Source: an uncultured Ignavibacteria bacterium (GTDB taxonomy: Bacteria > Bacteroidota > Ignavibacteria > Tepidaquicellales > Tepidaquicellaceae). From it: a stretch of 35,440 bases of DNA. The position numbers and the translations under genes were made by a program. The notes beneath the pieces are model-generated. The model made no database searches. It worked only from the letters and a program-made list of their open reading frames with translations, and had not been told where the DNA came from. Location of the stretch: assembly GCA_937924675.1 (NCBI GenBank), contig CALEVL010000279.1:1-35440 (forward strand), given 5' to 3'. Below, in pieces: positions 16,449-25,053 of the stretch. Each line of letters opens with the position of its first letter. Within the stretch, counting starts at the first letter, position 1.

Positions 16449-18443
16449 ATGATCTACCTTTACAGATCGACCATCCTCGCATTAATTTTCTTCTCTATTC
16501 CGCTTTTTTCGTTTGCTCAATGGACACAAACTTCACAGGGCATGAATCACGGAGATGTAAGATGCATTGTGGAGAGTGGAAACAACGTACTTGCCGGAAC
16601 GAATCTTTACGGTGTCTATAAATCCGCAGACAACGGCAGTACATGGACACAGACACAGCTTAACAACAGAACCATATATTCAATGGTTATTGCAGGTCAG
16701 AAGATTTATGCAGGAACAAGCCTTTACGGTCTTTACATTTCCTCCGACAATGGATCAAGCTGGAGTCAAACATCACTGAATTCACAAATTGTTTCAGCCA
16801 TACTCGTAAGCGGAACGAGAATATTTGCCGGCACAAGTGCAGGACTTTACTTGTCAACTGATGATGGAGTTACCTGGAACTTGACTGCTTTGAATAACCG
16901 TGAAGTGTATTCACTTAATCTTAGCGGCGGAAACCTGTTTGCAGGAACAAGCGGATTCGGGGTTTATGCATCAACAGACAATGGTACTACATGGACTCAG
17001 ACTTCATTCAACAACAGGGATGTATTCTCTCTTGCCTCCTCCGGAAGCTACGTTTATGCAGGCACGAACAATAACGGCATCTACTATTCATCCAATAACG
17101 GTCAGAACTGGGCGCAGTCTGCATTTAACAGTTCTATCATTTACTACATGACTTCAGCGGGACAGTATATCTATGCAGGAACCAATGCAGGCTTGTACAG
17201 AGCTGATCAATCACAAACTAATTTCTCTCTATATTCTTTGAATGGACAACAGGTAAGATGTATGAGCATAATCGGAAATTCGTTCTATGCAGGTTTGCCG
17301 GATGGTTTAAGATTTTCCTCAAACGCTGGGTCAAGCTGGACAATGAGTGAACTTCATAATACATCTGTATTCTCTTTTCTGAATCAGTCCGGAACATTGT
17401 TTGCCGGAACAGGCGGATTTGGTGTTTACAAAAGTACTAACGCAGGTGTAAATTGGACTTCAACATCACTCGACAACCGTAATGTACCATGCTTATCTGC
17501 CGCCGGAAATTCTATATATGCCGGAACTGACAACGGGGTTTATATCTCTTCAAACTCGGGAGCAACGTGGAGCCAGTCTGCTTTCGACAATGAAGTAATA
17601 TATTCTCTTGCAATCGATGGCAACACAATTTATGCCGGCGGGGGTTATGCATTTCACTTGTCAACAAACGGCGGCACAAACTGGTCGCAAACTTCTTTTC
17701 AGGAAATTTGCCTTGCTCTGGTGCTGAACGGAAGCAGATTATATGCCGGAACATATAACGGAGTATTTTATTCAACTAACGGAGCTTCCAGCTGGGAACC
17801 TACCTCATTAAATGGCGAGTCCGTAAGAGCATTGATAGTAAGCGGAAATACTTTGATTGCGGGAACAGATTTCAGCGGAGTTTATGTATCGACAAACAGC
17901 GGAACCAACTGGACACATACATCACTCGATACGGTGAGTATTTACTCGTTAGCTCTTGAGGGCAATCATATATGTGCTGGTACATATGAATACGGAGTAT
18001 TCGTTTCTCATGATAACGGACAAAACTGGATACAACGCAATGAAGGAATGGGAAGTCAAAGCATAGGTGCTTTGATGATATCGAGCGGATTCCTTTATTC
18101 AGGAACCGAAGCAAATGCAATGTGGAAGAGAAGCATGTCGCAAATAATTGGAATTAGTCAGTTAAGTTCTGAAGTTCCAGCTGCATTCAGTTTGAAACAG
18201 AACTATCCAAACCCATTTAATCCAAACACAAAGATCAGATATGAACTCACAAGTTCAGAGTTTGTGAAGCTTTCTGTGTTTGATATTACAGGGCGTTTAG
18301 TGGACTTGTTAGTAAATGCTTCTCAACAACCCGGAACCTATGAAGTTGATTTTGATGGCGCAGGACTAAACAGCGGCATTTATTTCTATCGGCTTGAAAC
18401 TCCGGGAAAATCTGAAACCAGAAAAATGACATTGTTAAAATAA
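16449..18443 (+). CDS. Secreted beta-propeller protein (sortilin/BNR-like repeats) with T9SS tag
   Basis: A 664-residue protein. The signal peptide ends in LFSFAQ. Residues about 34-580 are a chain of 38-40-residue repeats with the pattern VYSL...G..IYAGT...GVY.S.DNG..W.QTSL. I count 13 full repeats and a 14th weaker one, which would fit two seven-bladed propellers. Each repeat carries the S-x-D/N-x-G-x-x-W Asp-box typical of BNR/sialidase and sortilin-type propellers. The protein ends in a T9SS sorting domain (SLKQNYPNPFNPNTK... to KMTLLK). Such propellers mediate protein or glycan binding; there is no separate enzyme domain. The next gene follows after 12 bp, so they form an operon. Confidence 0.93.
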   Translation: MIYLYRSTILALIFFSIPLFSFAQWTQTSQGMNHGDVRCIVESGNNVLAGTNLYGVYKSADNGSTWTQTQLNNRTIYSMVIAGQKIYAGTSLYGLYISSDNGSSWSQTSLNSQIVSAILVSGTRIFAGTSAGLYLSTDDGVTWNLTALNNREVYSLNLSGGNLFAGTSGFGVYASTDNGTTWTQTSFNNRDVFSLASSGSYVYAGTNNNGIYYSSNNGQNWAQSAFNSSIIYYMTSAGQYIYAGTNAGLYRADQSQTNFSLYSLNGQQVRCMSIIGNSFYAGLPDGLRFSSNAGSSWTMSELHNTSVFSFLNQSGTLFAGTGGFGVYKSTNAGVNWTSTSLDNRNVPCLSAAGNSIYAGTDNGVYISSNSGATWSQSAFDNEVIYSLAIDGNTIYAGGGYAFHLSTNGGTNWSQTSFQEICLALVLNGSRLYAGTYNGVFYSTNGASSWEPTSLNGESVRALIVSGNTLIAGTDFSGVYVSTNSGTNWTHTSLDTVSIYSLALEGNHICAGTYEYGVFVSHDNGQNWIQRNEGMGSQSIGALMISSGFLYSGTEANAMWKRSMSQIIGISQLSSEVPAAFSLKQNYPNPFNPNTKIRYELTSSEFVKLSVFDITGRLVDLLVNASQQPGTYEVDFDGAGLNSGIYFYRLETPGKSETRKMTLLK

Positions 18444-18455
18444 TTCTATACAAAA

Positions 18456-19652
18456 ATGAAAAAGCTAATCCCGTTTTTTTTGTTTTCCATATTCATCTTC
18501 ACAGATGCCGGTGCCCAATTGACTCAGAGCAATTTCATAAGCGTAGTAACTCCACAGTACATGTGTTCCGGAGGTTCTACCAGACTACCTTATGTTTACC
18601 GGGCAAGCGTTACAGGTCTTTTGCCAAACACTAAGTACAGATACTATTCTCAGGCATGCCGTTATACTGACTTTGGCAGCGGTAACTCAGGTGCAGGAAA
18701 TCCAATTTTCATCAACGGTTCCAACTTCAGATATACTACATCAACTTCCTTGTCAACACCGGGAGGCTATGACTCACTGACAACTGATTCACAGGGAAAT
18801 TATACAGGTTGGTTTGGATTTGTTCACTCCGGCAATGCAAGATTTACTGCAGGTAATTATGTGTACCCAAGCATAACGCTTGACAGTGTAGGAAGCGGGA
18901 GCACTTTTCGCAGATATGCGTTGAATGATTCAATACTTGTTCTGCAGTTTGCAGATTCAGCAAATGCAATTTCCGGAACGGGCTTATACGGGATCTCGCT
19001 TGCTACTGCAAAGAACATTGTAACCTTGTATGACAATGTAAATAATACCGGAAGACCACTTGCCATGGCAATCGTTGAAAGCGAAGGCATTGACGCATCT
19101 GCAATGCCTTCACTTGTGCCGTATTACGTTGACAGTGTTGATGCACGGAATGGAAGATGGGGAACGGTAATACCGAATTTGCTTTCAACCGGTGTGCGAA
19201 GAATTAATGTGCACAGACTGGCTGATGCGACTATAGCCAGCTTCAATACAGATGCGGATGGAATCTGGCCAAGCGGAGTAAGTACTGTAAATCCTTCCGG
19301 CGGATCCGCAACCCCAGTCAGATTAACTCAGCAGGATATTCAACTTTCTGTTTCTAATACCGGAATGAATCCTGACGGATTCAGATTGGAGCAAAACTTT
19401 CCAAATCCTTTCAATCCATCTACAACCATTGGATTTGCAATTGCATCAAGCGGTACTGTTAGAATCAGATTGTTCAATACATTGGGAAAGGAAGTCTCAG
19501 TGCTTGTTTCAGAGGAAATGCAAACCGGAACTTATGAAGTGAGATTTGACGCATCCGGACTTAACTCGGGTGTTTACTTCTATACTCTTGACTTTTCAGG
19601 AAACAACGGTGCTATATATTCTGAAAGCAGGAAGTTAATTCTTGCAAAGTAA
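18456..19652 (+). CDS. Secreted protein of an unassigned family, with T9SS tag
   Basis: A 398-residue protein with signal peptide MKKLIPFFLFSIFIFTDAGAQ. The first part contains VTGLLPNTKYRYY, resembling a fibronectin-like loop, then GAGNPIF, a TTDSQGNYTGWF strand and SGNARFTAG. Further on are LYDNVNNTGRPLAM and NGRWGTVIPNLLSTGVRRINV. The product at 25054-26496 shares this order of motifs, so the two are distant full-domain paralogues. A T9SS sorting domain begins at about residue 308 (FRLEQNFPNPFNP) and ends in KLILAK. I know no function for the domain. It is co-transcribed with the propeller gene and followed by a shared terminator. Confidence 0.88.
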   Translation: MKKLIPFFLFSIFIFTDAGAQLTQSNFISVVTPQYMCSGGSTRLPYVYRASVTGLLPNTKYRYYSQACRYTDFGSGNSGAGNPIFINGSNFRYTTSTSLSTPGGYDSLTTDSQGNYTGWFGFVHSGNARFTAGNYVYPSITLDSVGSGSTFRRYALNDSILVLQFADSANAISGTGLYGISLATAKNIVTLYDNVNNTGRPLAMAIVESEGIDASAMPSLVPYYVDSVDARNGRWGTVIPNLLSTGVRRINVHRLADATIASFNTDADGIWPSGVSTVNPSGGSATPVRLTQQDIQLSVSNTGMNPDGFRLEQNFPNPFNPSTTIGFAIASSGTVRIRLFNTLGKEVSVLVSEEMQTGTYEVRFDASGLNSGVYFYTLDFSGNNGAIYSESRKLILAK

Positions 19653-19690
19653 GAATGTCTGATCTCAGTTAGGGTAATAAATAACTTTTA

Positions 19691-19730
19691 AAAAAAAGAG
19701 CCGGCAGTGAATAAATAACTGCCGGCTTTC
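19691..19730. terminator. Bidirectional terminator between convergent T9SS-cargo genes
   Basis: AGCCGGCAGT (19699-19708) pairs perfectly with ACTGCCGGCT (19718-19727). A run of A lies to the left (19690-19697) and T-rich bases to the right, so it can serve both the plus-strand operon and the convergent sulfotransferase-like gene. Confidence 0.92.
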
Positions 19731-19758
19731 TGTTTCTATAATCTTTAACAAGCCGTTG

Positions 19759-21294
19759 CTATTTCGTCAGGATCATCCTCAAAGTCTTGCTGAATTCACC
19801 GGATGTCATCTTGTAAAAATAAACTCCCGAGGAAACTGCTGCTCTGCTGTTATCTCTTGCATCCCAGACCGCAGTATGCTGGCCTGCATCCTGCTTAAGA
19901 TTATTCACAATTGTTCTGACTTCATTTCCAAGTATGTCATATATCTTGATGGTAACATTAGAAGCTCTTGGCAATGAGTAGGTGATATTTGTTACCGGAT
20001 TGAACGGGTTAGGATAATTCTGAGACATTTCAAAATCAACAGGAACCTCGCTCTGAACTTCCTCTACACCAACCAGTCCGGGATAGTCAAATCCGTATCG
20101 CAGAACTCTCACTACTTCTACGCCGGGCGAATAATTCCAGACAACAACCCCCGTAGAATCCACTTCCCATAATTTCCTGTCAGTTGATTCTGCCAGCATA
20201 GTATTTCCGTTAGGCAATCTCTGACAACCGCCAAGATGCGTGGAATAAAATCCGGATGCGGCATAAGTCCAAAACGGTGATACAGGACCATAAGCCGTTC
20301 CGGGAGTATAGGAATAGAATCCGGCACTGTCTGTTGGAGGAACGATCTCAACTACATGAGATGCATTTGTACCTTCTCTGTTATTGAATGCCATAATATG
20401 TCCGCCGCCCGGTACGCTGTCAGGTATCCATGTACTGCTGTGAACAACATTGAAAACCTGTGAACCAGGTGCTCTGTAATTTGAAGGCCTTCCCCATCGG
20501 TAAAGTATGTCGCCGCCCTTGCCATATCTTCCTCCTGTATGTCCTGCAGCTTCGGCAGTTGTTGTGCTGTGATCGATCACATAAACTTCATCAAGTTCAT
20601 GAGAAGAAATAACAATCTGATCAAGTTCTTGATTGTAGCTGATCCCGTTGATGTGCATCCAGTCGCCTGAACCGGCGCTGCCGACATTTATATCAAGCAA
20701 CTCGGGATGATTTGCAACTACTCCGTAGTTTGCTTTCGTAGGATCATGATCCTGAATCAGATGATCCCAGAAATGCCATTTCCAAACAATCGTACCGCCG
20801 TTAGTTCCGGATGGTTGAACCTCTATCAGATGATCCGGCCAGATAACAGCGCTGTGATTCAGTCCTGCAGCAACTGCTTCTGCAGCGGTCTTTACTTCCC
20901 ATGCAATCAACAGAACATTGCCGTTTGGCATCGGACAAATGTCGTGATGTGTTCGGTAAGTGTTACTGCTGTATGTGTATTCCCACAGCAGAGTTCCTTC
21001 CCATGAATATTTCTGAACAATACCGGCAGCTGCGCCGCCGTTGATATTCGAATTTGTCGATAAAGCCGGTCTCATAAGATCGCCGTTTCTAAGAAGATAA
21101 ACCGAATAACCGCCGCTGCGAGTGTGAGTCCATGTCTTAACAACAGTATTGTTAAGATCAATCAGATTCGTTCTTGTACTGCTTGCAGTGTAAAGCGTGT
21201 AACCTGGATACGGCTGAGCTTCTGCCCTGGTTGTGATGATCACTGAGATCAGCAACAGAATAGATTTCACAATCAGATAATGATTTTTCTTCAT
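19759..21294 (-). CDS. Arylsulfotransferase-like (ASST family) secreted protein with T9SS tag
   Basis: A 511-residue protein. The signal peptide ends near ARAEAQ. Residues about 28-420 form a propeller-like domain resembling bacterial aryl-sulfate sulfotransferases: YRTHHDICPMPNGNVLLIAWE, GDWMHINGISYN, VISSHELDEVYVIDHS and GGCQRLPNGNTMLAES, with several conserved His residues that may be catalytic. ASST enzymes move sulfate between phenolic compounds; activity here is inferred from resemblance only. After about residue 422 a T9SS sorting domain follows (MSQNYPNPFNP... to RMILTK). A very similar paralogue lies just upstream (21394-23169) with a completely different C-terminus. Confidence 0.88.
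   Translation of the reverse strand: MKKNHYLIVKSILLLISVIITTRAEAQPYPGYTLYTASSTRTNLIDLNNTVVKTWTHTRSGGYSVYLLRNGDLMRPALSTNSNINGGAAAGIVQKYSWEGTLLWEYTYSSNTYRTHHDICPMPNGNVLLIAWEVKTAAEAVAAGLNHSAVIWPDHLIEVQPSGTNGGTIVWKWHFWDHLIQDHDPTKANYGVVANHPELLDINVGSAGSGDWMHINGISYNQELDQIVISSHELDEVYVIDHSTTTAEAAGHTGGRYGKGGDILYRWGRPSNYRAPGSQVFNVVHSSTWIPDSVPGGGHIMAFNNREGTNASHVVEIVPPTDSAGFYSYTPGTAYGPVSPFWTYAASGFYSTHLGGCQRLPNGNTMLAESTDRKLWEVDSTGVVVWNYSPGVEVVRVLRYGFDYPGLVGVEEVQSEVPVDFEMSQNYPNPFNPVTNITYSLPRASNVTIKIYDILGNEVRTIVNNLKQDAGQHTAVWDARDNSRAAVSSGVYFYKMTSGEFSKTLRMILTK
20933..21075 (-). repeat. Near-identical segment shared with 22814-22956 (probable gene conversion tract)
   Basis: This 143-bp piece of the sulfotransferase-like gene differs from 22814-22956 in the paralogue at a single base (21037 versus 22918). 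Flanking parts of the same genes differ at many silent positions. Recent recombination between the two copies is the simplest reading. Confidence 0.8.
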
Positions 21295-21393
21295 GCCTTG
21301 ACGTTTTTTTTATTAGCGTAGTTTATTTTCTTAAATTTTTGAGTTTTTAAAAATTCTAACATTTCCACATTAAGTGAAACCTTCAAATAAAAG

Positions 21394-23169
21394 TTATGGA
21401 GTAACTCTTCCCACGAAATTATATGCATTGTTATCAGTTACCGAAGCATCTGAAGCATCGACCGTATTGTCACCGGTAACATCTGCCCGCACATAACCGG
21501 ATTCAAAGTTAAATGCATCGTTATCAATAATAGAAAGATCAGCAGCATCAACGGCTCCATCTTTATTTACATCCCCGCTGTAAATTGCATACCTGATAGG
21601 GGAATTGTCAATGATTACCTGATTGCTTCCGAATGCCTGCGAAGCCGAAGTTGTGAAATCAAAATTATTTGTGCCGCCAACTGTCATGCTAACCGGTGCA
21701 TTGCTCCATGTTTCAACGCTGTTCCTGTGCTTAAATGAAATGTAGTAACTGCCGGCTGCTGCCCTGCCTAAGCTGAACAATCCCGTGAAAGTATTTGCAT
21801 TGACCAATGTCTTGGCCGAATCTACAATGGCATGAGGCGAAGCAGCATTTCTCAGAAAGACAGTTGCCGTATCTGACATTCTCATGTTGTGGAAATTCCC
21901 ATCATAGAATCCCTCCATTATTGCCGTTACATTTAAATTAATAACAAGCGCAGAGAGTCCCGGATAATCGAAGCCATATCTTAAAACTCTTACAATCTCA
22001 CCTCCGGGTGAGTAATTCCAAACTGTAGAGCCGGCTGAATTAATTTCAAACAGATTACCGCTTGTGGATTCGGAGATGATAGTGTTACCGTTAGGGAGTC
22101 TTTGACATCCTCCCAAATGATTTGAATAGAAACCGCTTGCAGAATAAGTCCACAATGGAGAAGCCGGGCCATATGCAGTTCCCGGTGAATAAGAATAAAA
22201 CCCTGCACTGTCAGTAGGAGGAACAATCTCAACTACATGAGAAGCATTTGTTCCTTCTCTGTTATTGAATGCCATTATGTGGCCCCCACCGGGTACACTG
22301 TCCGGAATCCATACACTGCTGTGCACAACATTAAAAACCTGTGAACCCGGTGCTCTGTAATTTGAAGGTCTCCCCCATCTGTACAAAATATCTCCTCCCT
22401 TTCCGTATCTGCCTCCGGTGTGTCCTGCCGCTTCGGCAGTTGTTGTGCTGTGATCGATCACATAAACTTCATCAAGTTCATGCGAGGATATCACGATTTG
22501 ATCCAGAGCTTCATTATAACTGATCCCGTTGATGTGCATCCAGTCACCGGAACCGGCGCTTCCAACATTTATGTCAAGCAATTCAGGATGATTGCCTACT
22601 ACTCCGTAGTTTGCTTTTGTGGCATCAAAGTCCTGAATCAGATGATCCCAAAAATGCCACTTCCATACAATGGTACCACCGTTTGAACCTGACGGCTGAA
22701 CTTCGATCAGATGATCGGGCCAAATCACAGCACTGTGATTCAGCCCCGCGGCAACTGCCTGCGCAGCTGTTTTAACTTCCCAGGCAATCAGCAGCACATT
22801 ACCGTTTGGCATAGGACAAATGTCGTGATGTGTTCGGTAAGTGTTACTGCTGTATGTGTATTCCCACAGCAGAGTTCCTTCCCATGAATATTTCTGAACA
22901 ATACCGGCAGCTGCGCCACCGTTGATATTCGAATTTGTCGATAAAGCCGGTCTCATCAGATCACCGTTCCTTAGAAGATAAACAGAGTAGCCTCCGCTTC
23001 GTGTGTGAGTCCAGAATTTCACAACCTGATTGCTTAGATTCATCAGGTTTGTTCTTGTTGAATTTGCAGTATAAAGCGTGTAGCCGGGATATGGCTGCGA
23101 GTAAACTTCTCCGAACATGCTCATTAAAAACATTATCAGAATCAATCCGGTTTTGTGAAAACTCTTCAT
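21394..23169 (-). CDS. Arylsulfotransferase-like secreted protein with dockerin-like C-terminal module
   Basis: A 591-residue paralogue of the neighbouring 19759-21294 product; the first 405 or so residues are nearly the same (signal peptide ending VYSQ, then the same ASST-like propeller with THHDICPMPNGN, GDWMHINGISYN and SSHELDEVYVID). From about residue 408 the T9SS tag is replaced by a 184-residue module: a beta domain containing SFKHRNSVETWS, then two calcium-loop motifs of dockerin/EF-hand type (GDVNKDGAVDAADLSIIDND and ADVTGDNTVDASDASVTDNN), ending AYNFVGRVTP. The same module ends the 25054-26496 product. The loops have Asp/Asn at the usual ligand positions. The module may dock to a partner or anchor the protein. 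The next gene upstream lies 33 bp away. Confidence 0.9.
   Translation of the reverse strand: MKSFHKTGLILIMFLMSMFGEVYSQPYPGYTLYTANSTRTNLMNLSNQVVKFWTHTRSGGYSVYLLRNGDLMRPALSTNSNINGGAAAGIVQKYSWEGTLLWEYTYSSNTYRTHHDICPMPNGNVLLIAWEVKTAAQAVAAGLNHSAVIWPDHLIEVQPSGSNGGTIVWKWHFWDHLIQDFDATKANYGVVGNHPELLDINVGSAGSGDWMHINGISYNEALDQIVISSHELDEVYVIDHSTTTAEAAGHTGGRYGKGGDILYRWGRPSNYRAPGSQVFNVVHSSVWIPDSVPGGGHIMAFNNREGTNASHVVEIVPPTDSAGFYSYSPGTAYGPASPLWTYSASGFYSNHLGGCQRLPNGNTIISESTSGNLFEINSAGSTVWNYSPGGEIVRVLRYGFDYPGLSALVINLNVTAIMEGFYDGNFHNMRMSDTATVFLRNAASPHAIVDSAKTLVNANTFTGLFSLGRAAAGSYYISFKHRNSVETWSNAPVSMTVGGTNNFDFTTSASQAFGSNQVIIDNSPIRYAIYSGDVNKDGAVDAADLSIIDNDAFNFESGYVRADVTGDNTVDASDASVTDNNAYNFVGRVTP
22814..22956 (-). 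repeat. Near-identical segment shared with 20933-21075
   Basis: Second copy of the probable conversion tract. 104 bases (22814-22917) and 38 bases (22919-22956) are identical to the paralogous gene, with one G/A difference between them. Confidence 0.8.
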
Positions 23170-23202
23170 CCTTGTTTGGATATTTATTGTTTAAACAGTT
23201 CA

Positions 23203-24810
23203 CTATTTGAGTAAAATCAATTTCCTGGTTACAGCTCCTTCTCCGACAGAAAGTTTCATGAAGTACATTCCCGCAGGCATTAAGTTTCCGTTAAGGTCTG
23301 AACCATTCCACTCAAGCGAGAAGAATCCGGGATTACGCAACTCATTATTCACGAGTGTTGTGACTGCTCTTCCCAGTGCGTCGTAAATAACAAGTGTTAC
23401 ATTATCCTGCTTAGTAAGTGAGTATTCTATTTTTGTAGATGGATTGAACGGATTTGGATAGTTCTGATACAGTTCGAAAGAATTAACGACCTGTTCAGCA
23501 TTGTTCTCTATGCCTACACTACAATCAATTCCAAGTGCGTTGAGCTGTGATTGAATGCTGGATCTCCTGAGAGTTATATAGGATTTCACGCCGGGAATTC
23601 TTCTGCCTGAAACTGTGATATCGCTGATCACATTTGTTTCAAACTGCTGATTGGTAAACATCTTTCTCTGATCTTCATAAACATAAGGTCTGATGAGATT
23701 TACAAGACTGTCAATCTTCGGATAGAGTACTGCCGTAGTAAAATTGGTGTAATAAACGCGGCACATTGCAAGAAGATATTGCTGCTTCAATTCAGGGGTG
23801 TTGATAATCCTTGAGAACAAAGGTCTTCCGGTGTCACTGCTCACATAAGTTACCGGAAGTGATTCAATGTTCAGCGGTCCGCCCGGCAATGCTCCAATGC
23901 TTAAACTTGCATCCCAGACGATCCAATCTACTTTATAGGTTGGAGGTTTGAAATAGATGTAGAAATTTCTTCCGCTGAAAATATAAGAGTCCAGATTTCC
24001 CAGCACATTGTCTATAGCCATAATCTTGTAATACGGATCCATATTCATTTGTGCGGGCAATGCAGTAGCAACATCGTTTGTATGATTAAGCGTGTCGATG
24101 AATCTGAGAAGTTTCTTCCATGGTCCTGTTGTCAGATTGGATTTGAGCTCGTAATGATCATAATACAGAGCAGAGTCTGCACCAAGCCATCTGAAATCAG
24201 AGTAAATGTCACCGCCGGTTCCGATTGCATCAACAGCTTTGAAATAATCTCCTGTATCATCTCCGAATCTCGATTCGAGAAAATCCTTATTCACATGTTC
24301 TACAAGAGAATAAAAGGCAAACAAAGTATCATTAATAGACATTCTGACAAAATTTCCCCTCGGAGCTGCAACATTGTTCGTCTGGCAAAAATCGAGATGC
24401 AGTTTTTCTCTAATAAAGCTCGGATCGTTCCAGAAGTTATTGAGATGAACTCCCTTTAGTCCGTTCCATTTCTGACCGCTGACATACTCATCAAAACTCA
24501 GCCGAAATGCCTTCTTGTTGTTTGGATGCGTAAATGAAGAATTGCCTTTGAGCCTTATTCCGACATTGTTGAATGTTACACCGTTTGCAATGACCGTTGC
24601 TGAAATGTATTGCTCAAGACCCTGATTGTAATAGTAAATAAGAGAATCCCAGTAATTTGGCTGAGAGAATCTTATGTTGATTGTATGAACTTTGTAGGTT
24701 GAAAAGAGACTGTCGCCGTCTGCTGAACGTACTTCGTTTGCTGAGATGAGGCAAAAAGAGCATGTTATTAGCAATTGCACGAGAAACAAGGTGCAGTACT
24801 TCTTGATCAT
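23203..24810 (-). CDS. CotH-family (kinase-like) secreted protein with T9SS tag
   Basis: A 535-residue protein with an N-terminal signal peptide. The CotH domain is visible: NVGIRLKGNSSF followed by KKAFRLSFDEY, LKGVHLNNFWNDPSFIREKLH, then FYSLVEHVNKDFLESRFG. The kinase-like catalytic region has AIDNVLGNLDSY (about residues 263-274), GRNFYIYF and IVWDAS (Asp about 298), which fit the Asn/Asp metal- and catalysis-related residues of CotH kinases. CotH of Bacillus phosphorylates spore-coat proteins; in these secreted proteins the target is unknown. A T9SS sorting domain (FELYQNYPNPFNPSTK... to KLILLK) closes the protein. The stop lies 33 bp before the dockerin-ended sulfotransferase-like gene, so the two may share a transcript. 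Confidence 0.92.
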   Translation of the reverse strand: MIKKYCTLFLVQLLITCSFCLISANEVRSADGDSLFSTYKVHTINIRFSQPNYWDSLIYYYNQGLEQYISATVIANGVTFNNVGIRLKGNSSFTHPNNKKAFRLSFDEYVSGQKWNGLKGVHLNNFWNDPSFIREKLHLDFCQTNNVAAPRGNFVRMSINDTLFAFYSLVEHVNKDFLESRFGDDTGDYFKAVDAIGTGGDIYSDFRWLGADSALYYDHYELKSNLTTGPWKKLLRFIDTLNHTNDVATALPAQMNMDPYYKIMAIDNVLGNLDSYIFSGRNFYIYFKPPTYKVDWIVWDASLSIGALPGGPLNIESLPVTYVSSDTGRPLFSRIINTPELKQQYLLAMCRVYYTNFTTAVLYPKIDSLVNLIRPYVYEDQRKMFTNQQFETNVISDITVSGRRIPGVKSYITLRRSSIQSQLNALGIDCSVGIENNAEQVVNSFELYQNYPNPFNPSTKIEYSLTKQDNVTLVIYDALGRAVTTLVNNELRNPGFFSLEWNGSDLNGNLMPAGMYFMKLSVGEGAVTRKLILLK

Positions 24811-24984
24811 GTCTGTTAAATTTTTGTTAAATTAGCTTTTTGACTTGAGAATTTGAATACAATATAAGCTAAATATTGTATTCGACAATTTCCGGTTGAG
24901 AAAAGTTTAATTAAGTGCGGAGATAAAACTGCAGTCGATGTTGAGAGATTTCTTAATTCTTTATGATGGAAAGATGAAGAGTAT

Positions 24985-25016
24985 AAAAAATGCCGCCCCT
25001 TTTCAAAGAGGCGACA
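24985..25016 (-). terminator. Terminator of the dockerin-ended paralogue gene
   Basis: On minus, TGTCGCCTCTTT pairs with AAAGGGGCGGCA (with two G-T pairs), then a T run (A run 24985-24990 on plus). It lies 38 bp past the stop at 25054. The remaining bases of 24811-25053 are AT-rich and contain no gene that I can see. Confidence 0.8.
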
Positions 25017-25053
25017 AAATGTACTTTACAAAAAATCACTTATAGCAGATTCA

